Part shown: piece by piece, positions 10,027 through 26,703 of the stretch
Numbering within the stretch: the first letter of the stretch is position 1
How the letters are laid out: each line of letters opens with the position of its first letter
From: Hypsibius dujardini
Taxonomy: Eukaryota; Tardigrada; Eutardigrada; Parachela; Hypsibiidae
DNA: 27,004 nt
Direction: 5' to 3'
NCBI GenBank assembly: GCA_001579985.1
Contig: LRSR01001292.1
Coordinates: 1 to 27,004, forward strand
Notes under the pieces: generated by a model
What the model was told of the DNA's origin: nothing
Database searches by the model: none
What the model saw: only the letters and a program-made list of their open reading frames with translations
Position numbers and translations under genes: made by a program

Positions 10027-11546
10027 ATGGCAATTGAAGAGCCAATTCCGCTGATGCGAGGAGCGGGCGACGCCATGGAAGAGGAAGATGAGGTCGACAA
10101 GGAGAATTCCGATCCCACCACAACTGAGTCCCCGATAAAATGGAATCAGGCTGCAACCACGGATGTTCCATCGACCACCGTGATGAGCGAGAGTATTGCG
10201 GCTGCGAATCGGGAAGAATTGGCGGAGAGATTATTTCAGAAGTGGCAGTTCGAGGTTGCCTCCGTCAAAATGGACCCAGAATGGCGCAAGACTGATGACA
10301 GACTGCTTGAATTGGGCCGTGGCACCGTCGAAATGTATTGTGGCGAAGGTATGAAATATTTGATGGGAGTAAGACAAGTGTCATGGGAGTGAAGATTCTT
10401 TATTCGTTCTTTTGTGTTTCAGTGGAGGATGAGGCGCGTCATGTGGTCTCATCCAATTTGGTCCACTTGATGGCAGAGATGACCAAGAGCAAAAATGGAA
10501 GCAAGAGTTTAGCAACGGAAGAGTTGTTGTGTTCGCTTAATCGGACTGTGGAAGCGAACTTTCGCAATGAGACTTTCCCGAAAGCTGTTGCAAATTTTCG
10601 GGTATGGTTCCTTTTAAGTCTTCATTGATTGATTGAGCGTTTATGGATGTAGTTATCGTCAAGTAGTGGTTATGTTTTGTCGCTTGATTGATCGAATGAC
10701 TGCATTTTGAATTATGTTTCGTACCTTCTATTGGCTGATTTATGGATTGAATACGAGAATTCAGTTTTTCGACGATGTATTCGTTAACTAGAAACTTCCA
10801 CATTTATTCAGCTTAACAAGTTAGTTGTTTGAAATTATTTTCACGCCCGAAACAATCTTGTTTATTTTTTATGATTTTGTCGATTGATTGATTGATTTAA
10901 CTATACTTGTATTGTACGAGTAATTCATTTGATGTTGAGTATTGTTTCTGTCTCGTTTTAGAGAAACTTGTATGAGGCATTCGCACCGCGGGATGACTTT
11001 GACGATGGATTTAATCAGGATTTACAAGTGCCATTGGAGGAAGATGATGAGGAGCACCCGGAAGAGACGCTAAATAACTTGGAGTCCCTCTTGAAACAGC
11101 TCCGACTTGCCAGCGCCCGCAATGTAGCGATAGCAAAGCAACGGCAAAGAAATGCCCGCCTGAAATATATCCTCGGTCAACTGGACATGCAGATTCGATC
11201 ATACCGAAATTTCCTCGACTTCCTGCAAGCGGAATCGGATAAAATAGGTTAGTTAATCCTTGTTGCATACCATTCTGGCGTCCTGGACGGATTTTTTTCC
11301 GGTCAGGGAATATGCTTATTCGCTCCCCCGTTCTGACGCATTCTGGCGTCCTGGACGGATTTTTTTCCTGTCAGGGAATAGGCTTATTCGCTCCCAGTTC
11401 TGACGCATTGTTCGGTTGTTTCAGAAACGGTTGCGGAAATTCAGGATGGATTGAGTTGCTTAGCCCGGGCCAAGGAACAACACGAAGAACTGAGGCTGTT
11501 CCGGCAACTGCGATTGAGAGGCGGATCAGAGGCGTCCTTAACCTGA
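10027..11546 (+). CDS. Acidic/coiled-coil protein with KEN box, unidentified
   Basis: Not recognised. Four exons with compatible phases (10027-10348, 10423-10601, 10962-11247, 11425-11546) give 302 residues. The N-terminus is acidic and disordered-looking and carries DKENSDP at about 24-30, a match to the extended APC/C KEN degron. A predicted helical middle follows (ELAERLFQKWQFEV; LCSLNRTVEANFRNETFPKA), then a second acidic patch (LEEDDEEHPEE). The C-terminus looks like a coiled coil (LKQLRLASARNVAIAKQRQR; AEIQDGLSCLARAKEQHEEL). The overall plan resembles small kinetochore subunits of the MIS12 complex, but I cannot align it to one, so that is speculation. The frame is open upstream to ATG 9892 and another ATG occurs at codon 10, so the start is uncertain. 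Confidence 0.75.
10602..10961. other. Intron 2 of the coiled-coil gene, rich in TTGATTGA
   Basis: 360 bp between a GTATGG donor and a CTCGTTTTAG acceptor. It holds short TTGATTGA runs at about 10622-10636, 10684-10693 and 10878-10898, all on the sense strand, and nothing else recognisable. Confidence 0.7.
11271..11405. repeat. 68-bp tandem duplication in the last intron of the coiled-coil gene
   Basis: A unit starting CATTCTGGCGTCCTGGACGG at 11271 is repeated at 11339 with few changes. It lies in the 177-bp intron 11248-11424, ending about 20 bases before the acceptor. Confidence 0.9.
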
Positions 11547-12631
11547 TGTATATCACCACTTGCCAGGCCTCGTTGCAACCATAATTCTGATTAATTAGCC
11601 TCACATTTTCTTTTTTACAATTTTTCAATTTCGAACCCTACCTTCGCACTTATTGTGCCAGAAATTATAAATGTGGCTGCACGGTCGTATCGCAGTCGGT
11701 ACTCTGCAGTTTTTATTCGAACTGCTATGGCGCCTTTCATTGGTTCTGTCCGGATGGAGGAATCATTTTGATTTTGATTTTTGGTACCGAGGCTTAATAT
11801 TCCGAATCCAGCATGGCGTTCCACAGTAGTTCAACGAAATCGTACTAGTAAATTTAGACCGCTACTGCTGCGACCGTCATATTTCCGTCATACAAAGTTC
11901 TCCGCAGAAGAGACGTTTCTCCACTGACAAGTGAGAGTACAATCAACGACAAGATTGAGTACACTGGAGGGTCCGGGGTATGGGCAAAAGGGGCGGAGCA
12001 GAAGTGGTCAAGTGGTTGATTGTTCGATTGTTTGAAAACCACCCCCTGTCCCGCCCCTTTTGCCCATTCCCCGGACCCTCTAGTGTAATAAATCTTGTCG
12101 TTGACTGGACGTTCACCTGCATTGACTGGACTAGATCGTTTTGCACGGAGTGTTATGATAATCTCGCGTGAGTCATCACATGACCGGTGGTCAAGTCCTG
12201 TTGTACAAGTGTTATTAGGTAAATAGACGCCACGGAATTTGGTCAGATGTTACTCCCTTCGCAGTCTGGGCGCTGTGCGCTTTTCAGACATCGACTCATA
12301 CACATTCCTTGCAATCTCAATTTAGTCAGTGGTCGCCCTAAAGTTGGAGACCAAGAACGCTACATTTGGTGGAGATGGAGAAAAGTTGTGAGAATTTAAA
12401 AAGGCGGTGAATAAATCGGACCCTTTTTTGACGGTGAACAATTAGGCAAAATCCCTATTACAGTGTTCGCACTCAACCACAATCCAAGCAGAAATCAATC
12501 CAAATTGAAAAATTCCTTCTCGCTTCAGGCAGCATTTCCCCCTTTTTTATCTTACCTCTACCAAATCGTCGTCTGGCAAAATTCTCCTCCCAATTCCAGG
12601 AAATGATTTGGAGCGCTGCATTAGATCCTGA
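11547..12631. other. Intergenic region with palindromic element
   Basis: 1,085 bp between the coiled-coil gene stop and the first proposed PLD6 codon. It holds the palindrome at 11943-12104 (listed separately). The rest should contain the 3' UTR of the upstream gene and the PLD6 promoter; I recognise no exon, RNA gene or clear promoter motif. Confidence 0.5.
11943..12104. mobile_element. GC-rich palindromic (foldback) element, copy 1
   Basis: Near-perfect inverted repeat. The left arm runs from CAACGACAAGATT through GGAGGGTCCGGGGTATGGGC and AAAAGGGGCGG; the right arm carries the reverse complement, ending AATCTTGTCGTTGA. The centre is GTGGTTGATTGTTCGATTG. Two further copies lie at 26704-26858 and 26861-27004, so this is a dispersed family. 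No coding capacity. Most likely a nonautonomous foldback/MITE element; class inferred. Confidence 0.75.
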
Positions 12632-14318
12632 ATGGCTGTCAGCCTTCGACGGCCGAGGCGACCGCGTCTCCTCTTTCGCCAACTGGATCCTGCAGAAATG
12701 CTGCGTCGCTGTGGCTTCCTTGCTTTTTTGTGCCTACTTTTCGTCGCGTGGATTGCTGTCAAGGAGTTCATCCGAAAGCCACCTCAATGCAAAGGTAAAC
12801 TGTCATGTGATCTGTGACCATCGAATCAGTCCATGTCATTTCGCTTGTGGGACTGCCGTTGCGCGCGTTGGTCTTTGTCATCTCTCAGCATCAACATCCG
12901 GTACCAGGCAAACGCTATGGGTTGAATCGGTGGGGTGGCGGAGGGCGCCACAAGTGTAAATTGTAAACAACACTCATTTAATTTACACTTGTGGCGCCCT
13001 CCGCCACCCTACCGATTCAACCCATAGCGTTTGCCTAGTGCTTCTTTCTTTTCAAAATCCAGACTGCTTTTGAATTCGTTCAGGACCTGGCTGCCTGGTG
13101 TGTAGCGACTACTGTAATTGCTTTTGTGTGCCTCAACTTTATGCCTGTGTGATTGCAGTCTGGTTTTCGATCTTTTTTTGTCATTTGGTTTGTCCATCGA
13201 AACCAAGTGGACTGACCAAGTTAAAGCTAGTTCTAAGTCATAGTCGGTTTTGTTGCTCATTACTACCGAAAATTGCCTTTAAACTATTTAGTTCAAGGTT
13301 CTGGCCGTGCTGATGTTGCTTAATAGCTGCTTTTCCATCGCTTTTTCACGGACTTATCAGACCGAGCGAAGGAAGGTCGTCTTTCCCTATGTCATGTGAC
13401 TTGAATTTGTGCTTTGTCTATGTGTGTATGGATGTCACCGTTCTGGGCGTGGCATATGAGTGTGGCCGCGGCTTGTGATTGGCTGGCGTAGCCCTGAGCT
13501 GCTCTGACATGGAGATCCTCCTGGAAATACTTCGCAGCGCTGTTCGGTCTTTCCCATCGATTGCAAGTAAGTACTAGTGTGTTTTTGTTGTATGCAACAG
13601 TTTTTTTGCCCAGGACTGACCAAGACATGCGGCAACATCCTCCGCCACTTCACATTCCCCGATCAGTTGTGTGCGGCCCTGAAGATGAACGGCCACCGCA
13701 TCGATCGGCGGCGCTGCAAGCTGAACCACGCAGAGGACCACAACTGGCACATCATCTGCCCAACCGTGCACGCTGCCCAACACGCCGTCGACATTGCCTG
13801 CCCAATGATGACCAGACATTGCCTGCCCAATGATGACCAGCCACCGTCTGGAAGTAATCCTCTCGGAGCTCCAGCGGTGGGGCATCCGTGTGCGTATCCT
13901 TCTGGACGAACGGGTCACCGCGATCGCTAAGGGCGGAAACGAGTTCATGGCACGCGTGCGGGACATCGGAGTAGCTGTGCGGATGAACCGTGAGGCCGTG
14001 ACCGGGACTGCGACGCTGCACCACAAGTTCGTCATCATCGACGGGCGGCATCTCTTCATGGGCTCTGTTAGTTTCACCCTTCTCGCCGTCCTGCAGAACC
14101 GCGAGGATATAATCGAGTCGGACATCCTCGAGCTGGTGAAGCCGTATCAGGAGCAGTTCAACCGATTGTGGGAGCTGTTCGGCGCGGAGCCCCAGCTAGA
14201 CCTTACGATCTCTGCTGAGCACTCCGGTTGCTGTTGCTTAGCTTTGGCTCCCTTAAACCCATCCCTGCGAGACTTTGTGTTACGATTAGTAGTATCCACC
14301 ATTCCGTTTAACGTCTAG
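12632..14318 (+). CDS. PLD6: Mitochondrial phospholipase D6/Zucchini homolog, frame broken by duplication
   Basis: Family role: a nuclease/cardiolipin hydrolase on the mitochondrial outer membrane, central to piRNA maturation. Proposed exons: 12632-12794 (basic N-terminus and a membrane segment GFLAFLCLLFVAWIAV), 13492-13566 and 13614-14318. The last holds HFTFPDQLCAALKM (family FFPS-type motif) and RRRCKLNHAEDH (possible zinc-binding segment). HHKFVIIDGRHLFMGS (HxKx4Dx6GS) is the single HKD catalytic motif, followed by QNREDI. A 25-bp tandem duplication (13791-13840) shifts the frame: the upstream frame stops at 13930, before the HKD, while the catalytic half lies in another frame running to 14318. 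Either a recent loss of function, an allele, or an assembly error. The link of the first two exons to the third is less certain than the PLD6 identity. Confidence 0.75.
12906..13036. repeat. Near-perfect hairpin, 57-bp arms, in PLD6 intron 1
   Basis: Left arm 12906-12962 (AGGCAAACGCTATGGGTTGA ... AAGTGTAAATT) and right arm 12980-13036 are reverse complements with a single mismatch by eye; the loop is 17 nt. It lies in the proposed intron 12795-13491. Nothing else recognisable is in that intron. Confidence 0.93.
13791..13840 (+). repeat. 25-bp tandem duplication inside the PLD6 exon
   Basis: ACATTGCCTGCCCAATGATG plus ACCAG occurs twice, exactly, at 13791-13815 and 13816-13840. Because 25 is not a multiple of three, it separates the two halves of the PLD6 homology into different frames. 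No GT-AG pair could splice it out. Confidence 0.95.
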
Positions 14319-15950
14319 TACTGTAGGTGTATGGATTGATTGGTTCAGTCCATCGCTTCTTTTTCCGGTTCTGTTAAATGTTGCTAGTCCTGAAATTTTC
14401 CAGCTTTCTTCCTATAATTACATCGCCGTCTGTTCTCCAGAAGAATATGGAATTGCCCTCTCTGTTCGTGTGCGAAGGAAACAACAGGCCCACCCATCTC
14501 AACCGTGACCGGACATGCCAGACGATGGCGTAACAACTGCATCCTTGTATGTGAACACGCGCACGTGTGTGTGTTGCATGCAACAGGACTGAAAGTCCCG
14601 CTTTTCCGCCGGTTTGTCTGTGATTGTTTCCTGACTCTCATCCTCATCATCGACCGACACCCTTTCACACATACAGACGGCATTGACGGTCACGGTGCAG
14701 TCTCACCGCGGCGTGACGCTCTCCAACAGTCAAGGCAGGCGCGCGGAGACCCTCCAAACCCTCAAGTACAGGCTTATACCAACAGGATGGGCCAGTGTGA
14801 CTTGAGAGACATTCCAACGGTTTTGCAAGGCACATACGGTGTCGGGAGCGACAGATAAACGCACCCACACACGTACACGAGAGCGGGAAAATCGATGCGG
14901 CGGTTGGAGTCCACAATTTAGCCCCCCTTCTTCGTAGACGAGTGCGTACCCTGTATTTGAAATTCAAGGCGCGAAGAGCCCGGCATCCTGTTGACCGGTT
15001 TGTCTGTACCTCGCGTAGGTCTAGCGCTGGTACATTATTCTGTATAGTGTTTTGGTAGGGGGCTGTAATATACGCTCGATGCATGCGAGATCAGTTGTGG
15101 TCTCCTGTTCATCCCATCTGCCGAGTGCAGAAGACAACACACACATACACTCACACGTATACAGGCAGACACACACGTATACAGGCAGACAGACACACGT
15201 ATACAGGCAGACACAGACAGATACGCTTTTCCACATCCCACGACCCCGTGGTTGGTTCACAGGCGCAGGCATCCAGTATAATACGCACCGGGAATAGAGT
15301 CTATTCGCGTTAACCCCCTTTTGACTGTATTAAACTGACTGAGACTGTATTAAACTGACTGACTGACTGCGTATCCCCCATCCCCACGGCAAGAGCCCCG
15401 CTCTCTCTGATCGTTCCCCCACCCCAACAATGTGCTGTGAATAAGATATCTGTCAAGATCATTATTCCATTCACGTCACCGGCCCACTTCATAATAGGAG
15501 GACCCGCCGCTAACAACCCCATGCCATAGAGGCCGGATTTTTTCTTATCCGTGTGTGTATACCCCTGTTCGCATAATATACGCCATCGGGATCGGACGGA
15601 CGCTAAAGCTGCCGTTTAGGGGCTTGAAAAGATCATGATTTAGCGATATATCCCATCCGGGCGCATAGACCGGGCTGGATGGGGAGAGCGCGCGTCGCGA
15701 GCAACAACTGCCATATACAGACACACACATATATGTACACCGTGATTGCTGTTGCATTTGTCATTCACAGCCGGAAATTTCGAGCTGTTTGGGGATGATA
15801 AATCCCCGACGACGACGACGACAACGACTGACTGAGCTTGGCGGGGGAAATTGTTTTTAATCGCACACAAGCAGCGCGTTTGACGTTATCTTCTCCGGTT
15901 TTCGCACCCACAGAAATCTCTCACTGTCGATCTCATTTGAATCGATCCAC
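14319..15950. other. Gene-poor region downstream of PLD6
   Basis: About 1.6 kb with no recognisable exon or RNA gene. It holds a small array of ACACGTATACAGGCAGAC-type repeats (15135-15223) and a 21-bp direct repeat, GACTGTATTAAACTGACTGA (about 15323-15368). Open frames here are short and unlike any family I know. Confidence 0.5.
15135..15223. repeat. ACACGTATACAGGCAGAC short tandem array
   Basis: Three copies of CACACGTATACAGGCAGA at 21-22 bp spacing, flanked by CA/CAGA-rich sequence. The open frames it creates on both strands are artefacts of composition. Confidence 0.85.
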
Positions 15951-16025
15951 ATGCGAGTTGTGGTCAGCTGTTACAACTTGGATCCCAACGAGGTTGATTG
16001 CAGCGTGTTCGAACTGAAGACACAG
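15951..16025 (+). CDS. Candidate orphan 5' coding exon (possibly of rabphilin)
   Basis: An ATG at 15951 opens 25 codons (MRVVVSCYNLDPNEVDCSVF...) ending precisely at a strong donor, CAG|GTAAGC. The amino-acid composition is protein-like and unlike the repeat-derived frames nearby. It ends in phase 0, which would join in frame to the AG|ATG at 19571, the first rabphilin exon, across a 3.5-kb intron. I recognise no homology in the 25 residues, so this could be an alternative rabphilin first exon, an exon of an unseen gene, or chance. Confidence 0.3.
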
Positions 16026-16508
16026 GTAAGCTCACATGTCTGATTTCGCGATTTCTGCTTAGCTTTTTATGTCTGAATTGCAAGTCTTTGTAAAAGTGAG
16101 AGCTGTTTCATGTGTCTCTCTACCGAATGGGATATAAGGTGATCTTCCTAAGGACTTTCGTCGAGGTAGATAATTTTATGTAAGATGTCAAGAAAAGCTA
16201 ATTCAATAGACATCAGCCGGTTTACGTAACGTCACCGTACGCGCACTATGAATGTACGCCTGTTGTGCACGCAGGGACCTCTTCAATCGTCTGGGTCGTG
16301 TCGCACACACACGCGCGCGCTCCCACTCTTCCTCTCGGCGTATAATGCATTTACAGAGGACACTTTCAATTACTCTTTTCGACAGTAATGACTTTAGTAA
16401 ACTGCGGCCTTATTGTGTTCGTACACAGTTGATTACCCTTCATGCGCGTTCGTTGTGGTGCGCGTGATCTTTCAGACAGGCGAGCGGAACGATGAGGGTC
16501 AGGAATAT

Positions 16509-16727
16509 CAGACAAACAGACTAACAGACCAGCAGACCAGCAGACCAGCAGACCAGCAGACCAACAGACAAACAGACAAACAGACAAACAGACAAACAGA
16601 CCAACAGACAAACAGACAAACAGACCAACAGACAAACAGACAAACAGACCAACAGACAAACAGACAAACAGACAAACAGACCAACAGACCAACAGACCAA
16701 CAGACAAACAGACTAACAGATTAACAG
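16509..16727. repeat. 8-bp microsatellite, CAGACAAA/CAGACCAA
   Basis: About 220 bp of alternating CAGACAAA and CAGACCAA units, starting with ~9-bp AGACCAGC variants. Open in several frames on both strands because the units contain no stop codons; not coding. Confidence 0.95.
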
Positions 16728-17656
16728 GCTCTCAGACAATCAGGCAGACGACACAGACAAAATCAGCGCCAATCATTGAGGGTCGAAGAATACGGGTCTT
16801 AATAGTTGACACCACACGCGTTGTATCCTGACAGTGTCCCGGACAACAGAATTGAATGGTGATCGGTACTTGCTTTATCAGGAATATTTACACCTTTAGT
16901 GTTATTATTATTGACTGGAATATTGTTTGCGATACCGCTTGTATATTTATCATAATAATGGGTGAAAACGTGCTCAGCTGGCAGTCGAAACGGAAATCAA
17001 TGATCACGAGAAAAAGCGAGTATTATTATGACGCTGTATATTTGCTGCTGCTGCAGTCGCATCCTGATCCCGATAGCGGGGACCCTCTTCGGTGTCTGGT
17101 TGCGTTTATTGTCGCCTCATGTTCCCTGTATCGATTTACCGCGCACATCCACTAGAAACTGCCTCCACAGATGGATGTGTGGATGTTTGATCTACCCTCG
17201 CAAACACTTTACGTCGGGATAAGCGCGTGAGCAGGTCGCCGGGGACCTCACCTAAAACGCATATGGGTGCGGGGTACTAAACACCGGTCATACCGCCAAA
17301 TTATGGTATTTTAGTGCGAAATTTTACAGTTTATGTCTCGCGTTGGGGGAAAACCATTTAGTTCAGAAAAAGCGGACGTATGTATTAGTTGTGTAAGCGT
17401 CGGTCAGATGCATGGGTACAGGAGCCGAAAACAGAACGCATTATCGACAGAGGCGAACGTGGCTCAGGAGAACAAAACGGTAGTAATGGGCTTCGAAACT
17501 TTACATCTTGGGCCGCACCCTAACGATCTTTCCGGATTAAAATCTTTCGTGTCACTGAAGGATTAATTAGGGACAGTACATGGACAGAGCCTCTTCCAGA
17601 ATTGGTTCGCACCATGTTCGTATTAATCCAGGACTAAAACAGGCATGGAGGCATGG

Positions 17657-17902
17657 AGACAGGCAGGCAGAGAGACAGGCAAGCAAACAGATAGACAGAC
17701 AGGCAGACAGGCAGACATACAGACAAACACAGACATACAGACACAGACACACAGGCACACAGACACACAGACACACAGACACACAGGCAGACATACAGAC
17801 AAACACAGACATACAGACACAGACACACAGGCACACAGACACACAGACACACAGACACACAGACTGACAAACAGGTAGACAGACAAACAGATAGACACAC
17901 AT
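17657..17902. repeat. CAGACA/CACACAGA microsatellite
   Basis: About 245 bp of 4-, 8- and 12-bp variants (CAGG, CAGACACA, CAGACATACAGA) on the plus strand. An internal block of about 70 bp is duplicated (from about 17713 and about 17788). Flanked by AT-richer unique sequence. Confidence 0.95.
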
Positions 17903-18514
17903 AAAGAAACACGCTATCTTCTAGATATTTAAAAACCTACTCGGCGTTAAAACTGCAATCGATTTCCCTCTTAGATCCCATTAATGAGGCTGCGACGCAT
18001 GAGCCCCGAGCTAATTTAGTGAGCAAGGCATGTCAACCTTTTAATCTTTCCAATTTAATAATGTGCACTGATGTTTTTGACAAGCAGCCATTCACAGTTC
18101 CCCAAGCTCATCTTCTGAGCCAGTCCAGAAGTATATTTGTCAGGGTAAAAATATTGTCCAGCTTATTTACGAAACTATAGGGTGACCTCATAAATTCATC
18201 AAGGGGCTAAAGAAGCGGAAGCTTCAGATCCGAATTGAACATGTTGCACACGCAAAGGGTGAGGCTGCTCCTTCAAGCAAGGATAACCTGGTGTTATAAG
18301 ACTGTGACAGGACAGAGCCCTTCAAGCGGAACACGATTGCACTTGGTTTCTCAAGGACTGCTAACTCCGATAAATGTCGCTGATGCTGAGTGTAAATATA
18401 ATAAATCTTTTTCAGACTGGCTGCACCGACTACTGTTACAAAAGGGCAGTCATTTGAAGTTTGAATAAATTTTGTCATTTCGAGTTTTTTTTTCAGTGTG
18501 ATTCGAGGCGGTCG

Positions 18515-18616
18515 TGCCTGCCTGTTTCTGTTTGTCTGTTTGTCTGTCTGTGTGTCTGTGTGTCTGTGTGTCTGTGTGTCTGTGTGTCTGTGTGTCTGTG
18601 TGTCTGTGTGTCTGTG

Positions 18617-18648
<32 letters not shown>

Positions 18649-18680
18649 GGCTTGTCTTTTTGCCTGTCTATCTGTTTGTA
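18515..18680. repeat. TGTCTGTG microsatellite, inverted relative to 17657-17902
   Basis: Plus strand carries TGTCTGTGTGTCTGTGTGTC and TGTCTGTC runs, the reverse complement of the array 0.6 kb upstream. Confidence 0.95.
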
Positions 18681-19570
18681 ATAATAATTAAAGCACATTA
18701 CTAAAAGGTTTGACCAACCCTTGCCCACTTATCCGCCCCTTTTAGTTCATTATTGTTAATTTGCTGCACGAAAGAATCCCAATGGATTTTTTTCAAACCC
18801 GACCTTCTTTCGACAAAGCCCCAGTGCAATACTCGTTCTTCCGCTTAATAGACAAAATTAGTAGAAGGAAGGATTGTCACGCGCTGGAGACATAAAAACA
18901 AGACCCCATACGTTGTTTAGTAGCGGCGAACCAGGCTGGCGCTCGTATATGCTCGGGAACTACCGCTGTGTGCCTATTTTTCAATGAAAAAGAAATGTCT
19001 GCGTAGGCAAACAGGCAACAGCAGCACCCTGGCCAAAGTTAATGATGCTGATTTCCATCGATTGGATGCTCTCCCTTGGTAGGGCTTTGCCGTGCGACGC
19101 GTTACGCCTAGGATTCCAGGGGTCTTTATAGTATGCACATTTTCTCGGATACCGCGCGCGCTACCGTCACGTTAAGTCACTCGTTTTCCCGAAGGCAAGA
19201 GTCCCTAGCCTGTCGTTTCAGGCTTGCCGCGCTTTGTCGGGATAACTAAATTTTTCTCCCGCTAACAACATTAATGGACAGCGAAGATCGTACCGGTGAC
19301 CATTACGGGGTTTAATGTTTTGCGTTGATCGTATCTCCAATTGAATTTGGACACATATCAGGGCAGAAAGGCGGTTTAAGAAGTCGCCTTAAATCGATTT
19401 TTTAAATTAATATGATACGATCGTACCGTTAAGATGCACGTGTCCTTGCCTCTTTTTTCGAGGTATCAAGACAGCTTCTCCGTGCACCATAAGGAATCTT
19501 ACCCATGCAGTTGCAGTATCTGCAGAATCCGTTGCGGCATCTTTTCCCGACTCAGCTACCTGTGCCTTAG

Positions 19571-23852
<4,282 letters not shown>

Positions 23853-24964
23853 TGCTTTAGACATCGATATCAATTTCGATTTGTGTTACTGTACATTTGA
23901 TTTACGGAGAGAAAGTTTATACTAGTGAATGCTAAAAACTGTTCTATTGCACAAGATAGTACGCCACGAATTACGATTCAGTATGATTATACGAAAGTCA
24001 TTCTCCGCCCGCTGACCCTTACAGTAGTTATAGTTTTTTATGCCAAAACGACATTGATATTAACACCATGAGGCAAACTTGCTGCGGAGAGCGAGTTTTG
24101 CAGTGCGTGCGTCCAGCGCGAAGTAGAGGGCGCTGTCAGACTAATTGTGACTGCAATTGATTGATTGATTGATTGATGGACTGCCTCAGTCTGATGACAA
24201 GTAAATCTGACCATTGAATCCAACAATCAGTCTACGCATCTTATGGTCACTGACCGCGTCCTTCCATCTTCACGAGTACTTTTATGAAAAAGAAATTTAA
24301 TCTCGCACATTATATTTTTCGCCTCGTGCCAAACGAGCGATTGCATAGTTCACGAACAAATACTAAATAGTAACAGCGCAACTTTTGTTCCAGTTCAGGC
24401 AACTCCAATTTCCAACTGTTGATTTGCAGCAGTTGCTGTATCTTTGGCAGAAACCTTGCGCCAACCGAGTCAATCCAATTAACTCGCTCTGTGTCCAAAG
24501 CCGTCTATTGAACGAGTGAAATGGCTTAACCCAGTTAGGTCAAGGTTTTTGTCACGTCTGTACCGATCGACACCAAAGAACGTTATCGGTTGCGCCGTGT
24601 TTGTAGCTCGCTCGCTAGGGAAAAGGGGCATGGCCATCGACATAATTATTTCCGGACTTCTCCTCCCAAAACTCAGTTGCTTCTCTTCTGCTCCGTTTCG
24701 GAATCGGATCCTCAGTCTGCCGCCTTCCATCTTGCTGTCTTTATTTCGCCATTTTTTGCAGAATATTTATTATTATTGTTTGCAATTTCGTGCTCAATCC
24801 GCCAGGAAATATTTTAAAAGTGTCACGCCCTAGAAGTATATTCTCGCATTGTTGCTTCTGTTTACTGCATCCAGTCAGAACGTAAGAGCAAAGCGAATGC
24901 CACCCCGCATTTGTAGTCTCTCCTCATGATGCGATTTTTTTTCCTACTCAGGCTCCGCGACATC
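23853..24964. other. Intergenic region rabphilin/p38
   Basis: 1,112 bp holding the rabphilin 3' UTR, a (TTGA)n run at 24155-24178, the MITE-core copy at 24451-24560 and the p38 promoter/5' UTR. A possible 5' UTR splice acceptor (CCTACTCAG) lies 14 bases before the p38 start codon. No clear poly(A) signal or TATA box. Confidence 0.5.
24451..24560. repeat. Second copy of the CHMP2A-intron MITE core
   Basis: AAACCTTGCG(C)CAACCGAGT ... ATGGCTTAACCCAGTTAGGT ... GTTTTTGTCACGTC corresponds point by point to 3876-3983, same orientation. The outer AGTAATGACTCA arms seen in the intronic copy are not visible here, so it is a decayed or partial copy. Confidence 0.6.
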
Positions 24965-26597
<1,633 letters not shown>

Positions 26598-26703
26598 GTA
26601 CACAACAAGAAGCCCATCACGTCTGATTTTCGATTCCGGCACAGATTTGTCAGTCAGGAGTATTTGTCACAAATTCTGTGAACCAGGCCCAATGCACTTA
26701 CAA

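Larger units (their letters stand above)
16026..19570. other. 3.5-kb microsatellite-rich region upstream of rabphilin
   Basis: Either the first intron of rabphilin or intergenic DNA. It holds three CAGACA-class arrays (listed separately). Between them I see no exon, RNA gene or transposon protein. Plus-strand frames at 17333-17566 and 18235-18468 are open but look like nothing known. Confidence 0.5.

Noticed and set aside
17333-17566. 77-codon plus-strand frame beginning MSRVGGKPF
   Set aside because: Looks more protein-like than its surroundings but has no known similarity and no linked exon; left uncalled.
18224-18478. Overlapping frames on both strands suspected to be a retroelement remnant
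   Set aside because: No reverse transcriptase, protease or zinc-knuckle motif is visible in any frame.
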